DNA from: Pseudobowmanella sp964228145
Lineage (GTDB): Bacteria; Pseudomonadota; Gammaproteobacteria; Enterobacterales; Alteromonadaceae
DNA: 64,000 bases
Reading direction: 5' to 3'
NCBI GenBank assembly: GCA_964228145.1
Contig: CAXQZJ010000071.1
Span: 1-64,000, forward strand
Of this stretch, positions 43,118-52,410 are shown piece after piece. A program made the translations under genes and the position numbers. The notes under the pieces are model-generated. The model made no database searches. It worked only from the letters and a program-made list of their open reading frames with translations, and was not told where the DNA came from. Position 1 is the stretch's first letter. Each line of letters opens with the position of its first letter.

Positions 43118-44665
43118 ATGCGATTGGAAATTAGCTGTGAAGACCGTCTTGGTATTACTCAAGACGTGTTGGATATTCTGGTTCGCCACGAAATAGACCT
43201 GCGCGGCATTGAAGTCGATGAAGCGGGCAAAATTTACCTCAATATCCCTAATATTGAGTTTGCTGAATTCCAGCATCTGATGCCGGAAATTCGTCGCATT
43301 AAAGGCATCTCTGACGTTAAGACAACGCCATTTATGCCCATTGAAAGGGAAAAGCATCAACTTATCTCACTTCTGCACAGCATACCTGATCCGATTTTTT
43401 CAATCGATCCCAAGGGACGTATATTGATGGTCAATGGTGCTGTTACCAGTGGTGCCGAGATGACGTGCAATGAACTTAAAGGTGCGGAAATTGGTGACTG
43501 GGTCAAAGGCTTTAATTTTAACCGTTGGCTAGAGAGCAAAAAAATAGATACCCAACGGGTGAACGTGAAGTTTATCGAGCAAGACTTCAGCGCTGAGCTA
43601 CTGCCGGTTCAGGTAACCGATAGCGAAGGGGCACGTAATTTAGCCGGGGCCATGTTAGTGCTGCGTTCTGACGTAACTCAGCAGGTGGCAGAGAACGATG
43701 CTGTGGCACAATGTTTTAGCCAGTTCTCCGTGGCATCTGCCAATATGCGTAAAGTCGTTAAAGAAGCGCAAAAGGTTGCGGCGTTGGATGCCCCCATTTT
43801 ATTTATGGGGGAAACCGGCACAGGTAAAGAGTTGATGGCCCGAGCCTGTCACGCCGCCAGTCGGCGAAGTGAAGCACCGTTTTTAGTCCTCAATTGTGCG
43901 GCGTTGCCTGACAATGTGGCTGAACCCGAACTGTTTGGCTATGCACCAGGGGCGTACGGTAATCAAACCAGTAAGCAGGGACTGTTTGAGCAAGCTCAGG
44001 GCGGCACTTTACTATTAGATGAAATTGGCGATATGTCGGCGCAATTGCAAGCGAAGTTATTACGAGTGCTTGAAAGCGGGCGCTTTCGACGGGTCGGCGA
44101 TAGTGATGAAGTAAGTGTTGATGTCAGGATCATGTGCACCACCCATAAAGACTTAAGTCAGTTGGTGATTGATGGGCAGTTCAGAGAAGACCTGTACTAT
44201 CGACTGAATGTTCTTACTTTGGCAATCCCAGCACTGCGCGAACGCAAGCAAGATGTGGTACCGCTGGCAGAACGATTTGTGAAACAACATGCGGCGACCT
44301 TAGGGTTGAAACCACCAAAACTGAGTCGTTCTTGCGTGGAATACCTGCAAAGCTACAGCTGGCCGGGAAATGTGCGACAGCTGCAAAATGCCATGTATCG
44401 GGCCGTCTCCTTACTGGATGGCGACGAAATCAATAAGGACAATGTCCAGCTACCCAGCGCTAACGCTGACTCTCAGTTTGTACAGGCTGAAATCACCGGT
44501 ACGCTGGACGAAGCGGTCAAGCGCTTTGAAAAAGACCTTCTGCGTCGCTTGTATCCCTCATATCCGAGCACCCGTCAACTCGCCAGAAAACTGGGATTAA
44601 GTCATACCGCCATCGCCAACAAATTAAGGGACTATGGTATCAATAAGCGCACCGTAAAAATTTAG
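43118..44665 (+). CDS. tyrR: Aromatic amino acid regulator TyrR
   Basis: A 515-residue regulator with an N-terminal ACT domain (MRLEISCEDRLGITQDVLDI), a PAS domain (IPDPIFSIDPKGRILMVNG), an AAA+ domain (GETGTGKELMARACH, GGTLLLDEIGDM) and a C-terminal helix-turn-helix (STRQLARKLGLSHTAIANKL). The sigma54-contact loop reads GYAPGAYG instead of GAFTGA, so it should act at sigma70 promoters like E. coli TyrR. It sits between the phenylalanine hydroxylase genes and the homogentisate pathway. Confidence 0.96.
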   Translation: MRLEISCEDRLGITQDVLDILVRHEIDLRGIEVDEAGKIYLNIPNIEFAEFQHLMPEIRRIKGISDVKTTPFMPIEREKHQLISLLHSIPDPIFSIDPKGRILMVNGAVTSGAEMTCNELKGAEIGDWVKGFNFNRWLESKKIDTQRVNVKFIEQDFSAELLPVQVTDSEGARNLAGAMLVLRSDVTQQVAENDAVAQCFSQFSVASANMRKVVKEAQKVAALDAPILFMGETGTGKELMARACHAASRRSEAPFLVLNCAALPDNVAEPELFGYAPGAYGNQTSKQGLFEQAQGGTLLLDEIGDMSAQLQAKLLRVLESGRFRRVGDSDEVSVDVRIMCTTHKDLSQLVIDGQFREDLYYRLNVLTLAIPALRERKQDVVPLAERFVKQHAATLGLKPPKLSRSCVEYLQSYSWPGNVRQLQNAMYRAVSLLDGDEINKDNVQLPSANADSQFVQAEITGTLDEAVKRFEKDLLRRLYPSYPSTRQLARKLGLSHTAIANKLRDYGINKRTVKI

Positions 44666-44715
44666 TTACGCGTTTGTCAGATTTGCTGTACAGATTTGCG
44701 CTGATGTCGATAAGG

Positions 44716-44741
44716 AAACCGCCATATTTGGCGGTTTTTTT
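44716..44741 (+). terminator. Terminator after tyrR
   Basis: Hairpin AAACCGCC-ATATTT-GGCGGTTT followed by Ts. From here to the hppD start at 44882 I see no firm promoter, only an AT-rich TATCTAATATAACG stretch near 44852. Confidence 0.87.
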
Positions 44742-44881
44742 CTGTCTTCATCATTATGTATTTGAAGCTGTACACTTTGTTATGACGCAAACAAAGACAT
44801 GAAGACGCAGCCCAGATCTTCCCTCCAGCCGGTTTTCGCGCAAAATGCGCTTATCTAATATAACGATAACAGGGCATTAAC

Positions 44882-45964
44882 ATGACAACCGATTCACAAG
44901 TATTTAATCCATTGGGCAGTGACGGATTTGAGTTCGTTGAGTACACAGCAGCGGATGAGCAAGGCATTAATGCGTTAAAAGACTTATTTGTTTCTCTTGG
45001 CTTTGCAGAAGTCGCCAAACACCGCTCTAAACAGGTGTGGTTGTATAAGCAGGGCGATGTGAACTTTATCGTCAATGCTCAACCCGCCTCACAAGCAGAA
45101 GAATTTGCCAAACATCACGGTCCGTCCGTATGTGGTATGGCATTCAGAGTGAAAGATGCGAATGCCGCGCTGGCGCATGCGTTGGAAAATGGCGCAAAAC
45201 AGTTCGTTGGTAACCTGGGGGCAATGGAATTAAACATTCCTGCGGTTTACGGTATCGGCGAAAGCACCTTGTACTTTGTTGATCTTTACGGGGATAAATC
45301 TATCTACGATGTCGACTTTAATTTTTACGATGATTATCAACAACGTCTTGCCAATGCCGATGTAGGTTTACACACCTTGGATCACCTTACCCACAATGTG
45401 CGACGTGGCAACATGGCTGTATGGGCGGATTTTTATGAGCGCATCGGTAATTTTCGTGAAATTCGCTACTTTGATATCGAAGGTAAGTTGACGGGGTTAG
45501 TCAGTAAGGCGATGACCAGCCCCTGTGGCAAAATACGTATCCCGATCAATGAATCTTCAGACGACAAATCGCAAATAGAAGAATTTATTCGTGAATACAA
45601 TGGTGAGGGCATCCAGCACATTGCTCTGTCGACCGATGACATTTATCAAACAGTACGTACGTTGCGAGAGCGCGGGATGGGCTTTATGGTTACACCAGAT
45701 ACCTACTATGAAAAGGTCGATGCCCGGGTAGAAGGACACGGAGAGGATGTGGACACCCTGCGAGAGCTGAACATTCTGATCGATGGTGCACCGATGAAAG
45801 ATGGCATCCTGTTGCAAATTTTTACTGATACAGTTATCGGGCCGGTGTTTTTTGAAATAATCCAGCGTAAAGGCAATGAAGGCTTCGGTGAAGGCAACTT
45901 TAAAGCCTTATTCGAGTCTATTGAAGAAGATCAGATTCGACGCGGAGTGTTGGAGAATGCGTAA
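44882..45964 (+). CDS. hppD: 4-hydroxyphenylpyruvate dioxygenase
   Basis: Converts 4-hydroxyphenylpyruvate to homogentisate. The 360-residue, two-domain vicinal oxygen chelate protein has iron ligands H168 (TLDHLTHNV), H246 (GIQHIALSTDDI) and E325 (PVFFEIIQR). It is the first gene of a four-gene catabolic run and overlaps the next start. Confidence 0.96.
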   Translation: MTTDSQVFNPLGSDGFEFVEYTAADEQGINALKDLFVSLGFAEVAKHRSKQVWLYKQGDVNFIVNAQPASQAEEFAKHHGPSVCGMAFRVKDANAALAHALENGAKQFVGNLGAMELNIPAVYGIGESTLYFVDLYGDKSIYDVDFNFYDDYQQRLANADVGLHTLDHLTHNVRRGNMAVWADFYERIGNFREIRYFDIEGKLTGLVSKAMTSPCGKIRIPINESSDDKSQIEEFIREYNGEGIQHIALSTDDIYQTVRTLRERGMGFMVTPDTYYEKVDARVEGHGEDVDTLRELNILIDGAPMKDGILLQIFTDTVIGPVFFEIIQRKGNEGFGEGNFKALFESIEEDQIRRGVLENA

Positions 45965-47093
45965 ATGGATTAGCTTTCCGAAATCACAAGGGCTGGCATC
46001 TAAGCAAGCCCATGCTGATTTTCCGGAACAGGCGATTTATGAACGTGAAGCAGGGCGCAGTGGATTTTTTGGCCCGGCAACTCATTTCCACCATAAGCAT
46101 GCGCCCACCGGTTGGACAGACTGGAAAGGGCCACTGCGTCCACGCTTGTTTGACTTAAACAATCTCAAAGACATACAGCCCTTGTCGCCATGGCTATTGC
46201 CAAAGGTGTTGCATAACGCGCACTGTAAGGTGCGTAAATGGCAACTCAAAGAATCTATGCCCAACCTGGCTCGTAATGCTGATGGCGATGAGTTGTTGTT
46301 TGTGCACCATGGCGAAGGGATTTTGTTTTGTGACTATGGTCGCTTATCCATCACGAAGGGTGACTATATCGTTATTCCACGGTCTACCATGTGGCGTCTT
46401 GAGACCGAACAGGGTCTGGACTTATTGTTAATCGAAGCGACAAACGACAGTTATCAATTGCCGGAAAAAGGCATGGTCGGTAACCATGCGGTATTCGATC
46501 CAGCGGTATTAGACATCCCACAAATTGACGCGGAATTTCTGGCCCAGCAGGATGAAAATAGTTGGCAGGTTGAGGTAAAGCGTCACGATCAGGTATCAAC
46601 TATTACTTATCCATTTAATCCATTAGATGCCCAGGGCTGGCACGGTGATTTGTGTGTAGTTAGATTGAACTGGCGCGATATCCGCCCGCTTATGAGCCAT
46701 AGATACCATTTACCACCTTCCGCACATACGACGTTTGTAGCATCTCGGTTTGTCGTTTGTACCTTTGTACCTCGGCCGATAGAAAGTGACCCAGGGGCGC
46801 TCAAGGTGCCTTTTTATCATAATAATGATGACTATGATGAGGTGCTTTTCTACCATGATGGTGACTTCTTCAGTCGCGATAACATCGACGCAGGTATGAT
46901 GACATTTCACCCTGCCGGGTTCACCCATGGGCCGCACCCGAAAGCGTTTCAAGCAGGACAAGAATACCGTAAAAAGTTTACCGATGAAGTTGCCGTCATG
47001 TTAGATACCCGTGATGCGCTGGAAGTCGGCAGCGCTGCTGCGTCTGTAGAAAATCCAGAATATGTCAACTCCTGGCAATTAACCCCCGAATAG
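45957..47093 (+). CDS. hmgA: Homogentisate 1,2-dioxygenase (short form)
   Basis: Opens the homogentisate ring to 4-maleylacetoacetate. I take ATG 45957 (MRKWISFPKSQG), eight bases inside the hppD end, with GGAG nine bases upstream. An earlier in-frame start at 45876 would lie wholly within hppD. The 378-residue cupin has C-terminal FHPAGFTHGPHP with likely metal-ligand His residues. It is shorter than the 430-450-residue human or Pseudomonas enzymes but like the forms found in Shewanella and Vibrio. Confidence 0.92.
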   Translation: MRKWISFPKSQGLASKQAHADFPEQAIYEREAGRSGFFGPATHFHHKHAPTGWTDWKGPLRPRLFDLNNLKDIQPLSPWLLPKVLHNAHCKVRKWQLKESMPNLARNADGDELLFVHHGEGILFCDYGRLSITKGDYIVIPRSTMWRLETEQGLDLLLIEATNDSYQLPEKGMVGNHAVFDPAVLDIPQIDAEFLAQQDENSWQVEVKRHDQVSTITYPFNPLDAQGWHGDLCVVRLNWRDIRPLMSHRYHLPPSAHTTFVASRFVVCTFVPRPIESDPGALKVPFYHNNDDYDEVLFYHDGDFFSRDNIDAGMMTFHPAGFTHGPHPKAFQAGQEYRKKFTDEVAVMLDTRDALEVGSAAASVENPEYVNSWQLTPE

Positions 47094-47100
47094 GAATGCA

Positions 47101-48108
47101 ATGAAATTAGCCACGATTAAAAACGGAACAAGAGACGGTCAGCTGGTTGTTGTCAGCCGGGACTTAAGCCGCATGACAACAGCTGCAGATATTGCCGAAA
47201 CCATGCAACAGGCGATTGATAACTGGGCTGAGCTATCGCCCCGACTTGATTCCGTTTATCAACAGTTAAATCAACAAAAGATTGACTCACAACCGTTCGA
47301 TCAAAGTCAGTGTGAATCACCATTTCCTCGCGCCTACCAATGGGCCGATGGCAGTGCTTATGTAAATCATGTGGAGTTGGTGCGCAAAGCGCGGGGCGCA
47401 GAAATGCCAGCATCGTTTTGGACCGATCCATTAATGTACCAGGGCGGCTCAGATGACTTCATCGGCCCCAGAGACGATGTTGTTCTGCCGTCGGATCAAT
47501 GGGGGATCGATTTTGAAGCAGAAATTGCCATAGTTACTGATGATGTGCCGATGGCGGTAGATGAAAATACCGCGCTGGAGCACATCAAGTTGGTCATGCT
47601 TGTCAACGATGTGTCGTTGCGAGGATTGATTCCCGGTGAGCTTGCCAAAGGGTTTGGTTTTTACCAATCCAAGCCTTCCTCTTCTTTTGCGCCAGTTGCT
47701 GTAACGCCGGATGAGCTAGGTGATAAGTGGCATTCGGGCAAGCTCCATCTGCCTTTACTCAGTGAGTACAACGGTGAGTTGTTTGGTAAACCTGAAGCCG
47801 GCGAGGACATGACGTTTCACTTCGGTCAGTTAATCGCTCATGCTGCAAAAAGCCGTAACTTAGGAGCTGGTTGTATTATTGGCTCGGGCACGGTTTCTAA
47901 TAAGCAAGGGACTGAGCACGGTAGTGCGATTGCGGATGGTGGACTTGGATATTCGTGTATTGCTGAGGTCCGCATGATTGAAACCATACGTGACGGAAAA
48001 CCGAGTACCCCGTTTATGGCCTTCGGCGACAGCATAAAAATCCACATGCATGATGATGAGGGGCAGTGTATCTTTGGTAAAATCGATCAGAAAATCCGTA
48101 AACGCTAA
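47101..48108 (+). CDS. fahA: Fumarylacetoacetate hydrolase
   Basis: Hydrolyses fumarylacetoacetate to fumarate and acetoacetate. The 335-residue FAH-fold protein has metal-binding acidic residues in GIDFEAEIAIVTDD and MLVNDVSLRGLIP. It starts seven bases after hmgA and is followed by maiA after nine. This is the shorter bacterial type rather than the 420-residue eukaryotic form. Confidence 0.94.
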   Translation: MKLATIKNGTRDGQLVVVSRDLSRMTTAADIAETMQQAIDNWAELSPRLDSVYQQLNQQKIDSQPFDQSQCESPFPRAYQWADGSAYVNHVELVRKARGAEMPASFWTDPLMYQGGSDDFIGPRDDVVLPSDQWGIDFEAEIAIVTDDVPMAVDENTALEHIKLVMLVNDVSLRGLIPGELAKGFGFYQSKPSSSFAPVAVTPDELGDKWHSGKLHLPLLSEYNGELFGKPEAGEDMTFHFGQLIAHAAKSRNLGAGCIIGSGTVSNKQGTEHGSAIADGGLGYSCIAEVRMIETIRDGKPSTPFMAFGDSIKIHMHDDEGQCIFGKIDQKIRKR

Positions 48109-48117
48109 GGAGCCGAC

Positions 48118-48771
48118 GTGGCACTGACTTTATACAGCTACTGGCGTTCAACCGCCAGTTATCGGGTGCGTATTGCTCTCAATGTGAAGGGCCTTGATTA
48201 TCAGCTACAGCCGGTACATCTGGTCAAGGATGGCGGTGAGCAACACAAAGAGGATTACACGCGTTTAAATCCAGCGAGTTTATTACCCTCGTTAGTGGAT
48301 GATGACGAAGATGTGATTCTCAATCAGTCCTTAGCGATTTGTGAGTATCTGGATGAAAAATATCCAGATTTGCCTAAATTGCTACCTGCTCACGCTCTTG
48401 AGCGAGCGCGTGTCAGGACATTGGCCTATGATATTGCCTGCGAAACCCAACCGTTGGGTAATCTTAGGGTGTTGAATTATCTGCAGTCGGAGTATGGTGT
48501 GGACCAAGCGGGTAAAGCGACATGGGCCCGGCATTGGATCGATAAAGCTTTCAGTGGCATTGAGAAACGGTTGCAGTCAACAGCAGCAGAGTATTGCTTT
48601 GGCTTTGACATTACTTTGGCCGATGTTTGTCTGGTTCCCCAAGTTTACAATGCTAACCGGTTTGGCGTGGATATGAGCCGCTACCCAACCATTGCAAGAG
48701 TGAATGAAAATCTCATCAATTTGCCTGCGTTCACTAAAGCACATCCAGCAAGTCAGCCAGACGCTGAATGA
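48118..48771 (+). CDS. maiA: Maleylacetoacetate isomerase
   Basis: Zeta-class glutathione transferase of 217 residues that isomerises maleylacetoacetate to fumarylacetoacetate. The glutathione-site region YWRSTASYRVRIALNVKGL resembles the SSCSWR motif, with Thr in place of Cys. The GTG start is preceded by AAGGAG. It completes the tyrosine degradation set and is followed by a terminator. Confidence 0.94.
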   Translation: MALTLYSYWRSTASYRVRIALNVKGLDYQLQPVHLVKDGGEQHKEDYTRLNPASLLPSLVDDDEDVILNQSLAICEYLDEKYPDLPKLLPAHALERARVRTLAYDIACETQPLGNLRVLNYLQSEYGVDQAGKATWARHWIDKAFSGIEKRLQSTAAEYCFGFDITLADVCLVPQVYNANRFGVDMSRYPTIARVNENLINLPAFTKAHPASQPDAE

Positions 48772-48774
48772 ATG

Positions 48775-48798
48775 AAACCGCCCAAACGGGCGGTTTTT
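48775..48798. terminator. Terminator between maiA and the convergent GST gene
   Basis: Hairpin AAACCGCCC-AAAC-GGGCGGTTT then Ts. It may serve both convergent genes, though the T-run favours the plus strand. Confidence 0.85.
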
Positions 48799-48813
48799 AC
48801 TCGTCAACCAGTG

Positions 48814-49653
48814 CTAGCGTAAGTGTTCAGGAAAGTCTTCCATGCTATGTCGCTCAGGGACTTGCTCATCGCCCCAGGTACGGTTAACAATGCGTCCGCG
48901 TTTGACCGCCGGTCGTTGAGCTATTTGCTGTGCCCAACGTTGCACATGTTGATAATCATCAACTTGCAAAAACTCACCGGCTTCGTATAACTCACCTAGC
49001 ACCAACAAACCATACCATGACCAAATAGCAATATCGGCAATACTGTAATTGTCGCCAGCCATAAAGGTATGTTGTTGTAGGTGCTGGTCCAGGACGTCCA
49101 GTTGGCGTTTTACTTCCATAGTGTAACGCTCGATTGGGTATTCAAATTTCTCGGGGGCGTAAGCATAAAAATGCCCAAAGCCACCCCCCAACAGAGGCGC
49201 AGCGCCCACTTGCCAAAATAACCAGTTCAGGCATTTGGTACGTGCGCTCGCTGATTCCGGTAGAAAAGTACTAAATTTTTCAGCCAGGTACAGCAAAATA
49301 CTGCCGGATTCAAACACTCTGGTCACTGGCTGAGTACTGTAATCGCTCAGAGCAGGTATCTTTGAATTTGGGTTGATACTGACGAAATCCGAACCAAATT
49401 GGTCTCCCTCCATGATATCGATTAACCAAGCGTCGTATTCGGCATCAGATACCCCAGCGGCAAGCAGTTCCTCGAGCATGATGGTCACCTTGATGCCATT
49501 TGGGGTGCCCAGTGAATATAGTTGGATTGGATGCCCGCCTTTAGGGAGTGCTTTGGTTTCTCTTGCACCTGCTGTTGGGCGGTTAATTGACGCGAACTTA
49601 CCGCCGTTGCCAGGTTTCCATTGCCAAACTTTGGGGGGCTGATAACTGCTCAT
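48814..49653 (-). CDS. yghU: YghU-type (nu-class) glutathione S-transferase
   Basis: A 279-residue GST with the long N-terminal extension of YghU/YfcG proteins (YQPPKVWQWKPGNGGKFASI) and glutathione-site motif LGTPNGIKVTIMLEEL. These enzymes have disulfide-bond reductase and peroxidase activity with glutathione. It lies 26 bases after the AhpD-like gene on the same strand, so both may fall under the TetR regulator at 50363. Confidence 0.92.
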   Translation of the reverse strand: MSSYQPPKVWQWKPGNGGKFASINRPTAGARETKALPKGGHPIQLYSLGTPNGIKVTIMLEELLAAGVSDAEYDAWLIDIMEGDQFGSDFVSINPNSKIPALSDYSTQPVTRVFESGSILLYLAEKFSTFLPESASARTKCLNWLFWQVGAAPLLGGGFGHFYAYAPEKFEYPIERYTMEVKRQLDVLDQHLQQHTFMAGDNYSIADIAIWSWYGLLVLGELYEAGEFLQVDDYQHVQRWAQQIAQRPAVKRGRIVNRTWGDEQVPERHSMEDFPEHLR

Positions 49654-49679
49654 TAAGACTCCTTATTGAGACATATTGT

Positions 49680-50219
49680 TTACAGATAGGCTTTAAAAGC
49701 GTCATCTACAGGGGTGTCTGCTAAGTGATTAACATAGTTGCTCATGACTTTCTGAGCAATACCTACAATGATATCCAGCAGATGTTGATGCGAGTAACCG
49801 GCTTCAAAAAAAGCTTTCTTGCTCGTATCACTTAAATGTCCTCGCTCACGGACGAGTTCTAGTGTCACTGTACGCAGGGTTTCAAGCTTTTCATCTTTAA
49901 GTGGTTGTTTGTCACGCAGGGCTTGGTTGATGGTTTTGTCGACTTTCATTGAGTCAGCGATTGCACTGTGCGCAGGGACGCAGTAGTGACAGCCATGTTC
50001 AACGTTTATTGCTTGCCAGACCACGGTTTTTTCTTCTGCATTAAAAGAGGTATTTAAAAATGCTTCGTGCAACTGTTGGTAAGCCTTCAGGTTGCTGGGA
50101 GAGGTCGCCATTACTCCGTGTAAATTTGGCAACATGCCAAACGCCTTTTTAGACGCCTCCAGTAGCGGTTTACTCTGTTCAGGTGCGGTTTCAACTGTGT
50201 GTAATGTAAAATCGTTCAT
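49680..50219 (-). CDS. AhpD-like carboxymuconolactone decarboxylase family protein
   Basis: A 179-residue all-helical protein with redox motif E74-H75-G-C77-H-Y-C80-x3-H84, as in AhpD-type alkylhydroperoxidases. The CxxC and nearby Glu/His make peroxide reduction likely; the electron donor is unknown. It is divergent from the TetR gene across a 143-base region with two palindromes. Confidence 0.88.
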   Translation of the reverse strand: MNDFTLHTVETAPEQSKPLLEASKKAFGMLPNLHGVMATSPSNLKAYQQLHEAFLNTSFNAEEKTVVWQAINVEHGCHYCVPAHSAIADSMKVDKTINQALRDKQPLKDEKLETLRTVTLELVRERGHLSDTSKKAFFEAGYSHQHLLDIIVGIAQKVMSNYVNHLADTPVDDAFKAYL

Positions 50220-50245
50220 TGTATGCTCCTAAATGGACAGTTAAA

Positions 50246-50301
50246 TTGAGCGACTGCTCAAATTTGATTATACTGTAGCTTAATTTTGAGCGAGTGTTCA
50301 A
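50246..50301. promoter_or_regulatory. Two palindromic operators between the AhpD-like and TetR genes
   Basis: TTGAGC-GACT-GCTCAA (50246-50261, perfect) and TTGAGC-GAGT-GTTCAA (50286-50301, one mismatch) lie exactly 40 bases apart in a divergent promoter region. They are likely the binding sites of the adjacent TetR protein. A TATACT -10-like element sits between them. Confidence 0.78.
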
Positions 50302-50362
50302 ATTTAAACTGTAAATAAGGTAGAATCTTTAGTTATGAGACCGAATCGGGGACCAGGAGTAG

Positions 50363-50941
50363 ATGGCGAACACGGTTAAATTTTGTCGCCAGCAGGTGAT
50401 AAAGCAAGCAATGACGTTATTCTGGATACAGGGTTTTCAGGCTACGTCCACCCGCATGTTGCAAGACGCCACGGGACTAAAGCCAGGTAGTTTGTACGCA
50501 GCGTTTGGCAGTAAGCGTGGACTAACCGAAGAGGTGTTAGAGTATTATGCTGACGAAATGGCCAACCAGCTTGACGCCACTACCCGGCAAACCGGTAGCT
50601 TTTTAGCAGGGTTGCAAGAGTTTTTTTGCTCTGCGATTGAGCAGGCAAAAAATCAGGGCAACGCGATCTGTCTGTTGAATAAAGCGCTGACAGAAAGTGC
50701 TAACGATGGTGATACATTGATAAAAGCGCAATGTTTGTTGGCAGCGACTGAAAATCGAATTGCCACTCAACTGGAGCAAGCAATGGCGGTCGGAGAGCTG
50801 ACGTCAAGTCGCACTGCGCAACAACTCGCTCAGCAAGTGCAAATCCAGATCATGGGATTGAGAAGCTACCTGTGCGCAAATCCTAGTGCTGAGCCCCGAG
50901 CGTTGGTGGCGCAGGTCTTCTCTTTGGCGGCGCTTGGTTAG
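50363..50941 (+). CDS. TetR/AcrR family transcriptional regulator
   Basis: A 192-residue regulator with an N-terminal helix-turn-helix (FQATSTRMLQDATGLKPGSL, then YAAFGSKRGL) and a helical ligand domain. The C-terminal layout resembles the AcuR/ComR-type subgroup. Two palindromes just upstream suggest it represses itself and the divergent AhpD-like/GST genes. The inducer is unknown; electrophile or peroxide stress is a guess from the targets. Confidence 0.9.
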   Translation: MANTVKFCRQQVIKQAMTLFWIQGFQATSTRMLQDATGLKPGSLYAAFGSKRGLTEEVLEYYADEMANQLDATTRQTGSFLAGLQEFFCSAIEQAKNQGNAICLLNKALTESANDGDTLIKAQCLLAATENRIATQLEQAMAVGELTSSRTAQQLAQQVQIQIMGLRSYLCANPSAEPRALVAQVFSLAALG

Positions 50942-50952
50942 TCGTCAGTGTA

Positions 50953-51480
50953 TTAGTGGCTGGTTGCACTGTTATTCAGTCTTTTCCGTGGCCGAAATAG
51001 CAAAAAAAGCAGTAACAGACATAGCTCATAAAGCAGTGCAGCCAGGATGGCGGCAATTAAACCGCAAACAATTGCATTCGTAGTAAGAGGAATGGTGGTC
51101 TGATAGTTGTCGAGTGTTTCTTGTAAAATGTCGCGGTCAGGTTGCGTTGCCAAATACCAGGTTTGATGCCACAAAGGGGCGGACAAATTCTGTCTGTGAA
51201 TCTCCAGGTAGTCCTCTCGCTGGATAAGCTGTCGAATAGGCTCTGCTTCCTGTTGAAACAAGGGTTCGTCACTCGCACTGTGTGTTAACAGCAGTTGTTC
51301 CATCGACCCTTCAAATAATCTGTCTGCCAATTGATGGTAGGGCTGTGCGGCGCGTTTTACCTCTAAATAATGCGCATCGATACGTTGTACATATTGGTGC
51401 ATTAAGTTGGGTAATTGCACCCCCAGCAAAATGCCAGCGGCAACAAACAACATCGACAGGTAGTGGCTTATTTTGCTCAT
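50953..51480 (-). CDS. DUF2937 membrane protein
   Basis: A 175-residue protein with a helix at each end (about 7-24 and 130-160) and a helical periplasmic or cytoplasmic middle. The GVQLPNLMHQYVQRIDAHYLE segment resembles DUF2937 proteins, whose function is unknown. It is convergent with the TetR gene and divergent from the MoxR-type gene. Confidence 0.75.
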   Translation of the reverse strand: MSKISHYLSMLFVAAGILLGVQLPNLMHQYVQRIDAHYLEVKRAAQPYHQLADRLFEGSMEQLLLTHSASDEPLFQQEAEPIRQLIQREDYLEIHRQNLSAPLWHQTWYLATQPDRDILQETLDNYQTTIPLTTNAIVCGLIAAILAALLYELCLLLLFLLFRPRKRLNNSATSH

Positions 51481-51573
51481 GGTGCTTTTTACTCATTTAA
51501 GTACAATGCCCTACATTGCCTATTAGTACCCGGCAACGCAAGTGTCGTCGGGCGGTTATTGTTAGGAGACGTT

Positions 51574-52410
51574 ATGGCCTTTAAGGGCACTGAAAATTAT
51601 ATTGCGAGTGAGCAGTTGCAGCTTGCGGTTAATGCAGCCATCACATTACAGAAACCTTTGCTGATAAAAGGCGAGCCGGGTACCGGCAAAACCTTATTGG
51701 CAGAAGAGTTAGCTGCCGCTTTGGACACGCAGTTAATCCAGTGGCATATCAAGTCGACCACTAAAGCACACCAAGGCTTATATGAATATGATGCGGTGTC
51801 TCGTTTGCGGGATTCTCAATTGGGTGAGCAGCGTGTACACGATATCAGTAACTACATCATTAAAGGTAAACTTTGGCAGGCATTCACTGCCGAACAGCGA
51901 CCTGTACTATTGATTGATGAAATCGATAAAGCCGATATTGAATTTCCCAACGATTTGCTGCAAGAGTTGGATAAAATGGAATTTTATGTGTACGAAACGC
52001 GTGAAACCATCAAAGCAGTGCAACGCCCGATTGTCATCATTACGTCGAACAATGAAAAAGAATTACCAGATGCTTTTTTGCGCCGCTGCTTTTTTCATTA
52101 TATTCAGTTCCCAGACAAGCAGGAGATGCAGCAAATTGTTGACGTCCACTTTCCTAATCTGAAGGCGACCTTGCTGACGGAAGCATTGGAGTGCTTTTTC
52201 AATCTCAGGGATATTCCGGGGCTAAAGAAAAAGCCCTCAACGTCGGAATTAATTGATTGGTTAAAATTGCTGGTGGCAGAAGATATTGATCCGGAAACTC
52301 TGCGGGACAAAACCGCCAAAAACGCTATTCCACCTTTGTATGGCGCGTTGCTTAAAAATGAACAAGACATACACTTGTTCGAAAAATTAGCATTTATGGC
52401 CCGGCGCTAA
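51574..52410 (+). CDS. MoxR-type AAA+ ATPase
   Basis: A 278-residue AAA+ protein with Walker A GEPGTGKT at 33-40, Walker B PVLLIDEIDKAD and sensor region PIVIITSNNEKELPDAF. MoxR ATPases act as chaperones that insert cofactors or activate targets together with a VWA partner, encoded next. I start at ATG 51574, which has TAGGAG upstream; the frame is open to 51415, but that part runs antisense into the DUF2937 gene. It shares one base with the next gene. Confidence 0.92.
   Translation: MAFKGTENYIASEQLQLAVNAAITLQKPLLIKGEPGTGKTLLAEELAAALDTQLIQWHIKSTTKAHQGLYEYDAVSRLRDSQLGEQRVHDISNYIIKGKLWQAFTAEQRPVLLIDEIDKADIEFPNDLLQELDKMEFYVYETRETIKAVQRPIVIITSNNEKELPDAFLRRCFFHYIQFPDKQEMQQIVDVHFPNLKATLLTEALECFFNLRDIPGLKKKPSTSELIDWLKLLVAEDIDPETLRDKTAKNAIPPLYGALLKNEQDIHLFEKLAFMARR

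Noticed and set aside
44769..44786. TGTACACTTTGTTATGAC upstream of hppD as a TyrR box
   Set aside because: It matches the consensus in too few positions, especially in the second half.
45876..45956. 27-residue N-terminal extension of HmgA
   Set aside because: It lies entirely within hppD coding sequence; ATG 45957 has its own ribosome site.
51415..51573. N-terminal extension of the MoxR-type ATPase
   Set aside because: It begins antisense to the DUF2937 gene, and ATG 51574 has a clear ribosome site and family-like N-terminus.
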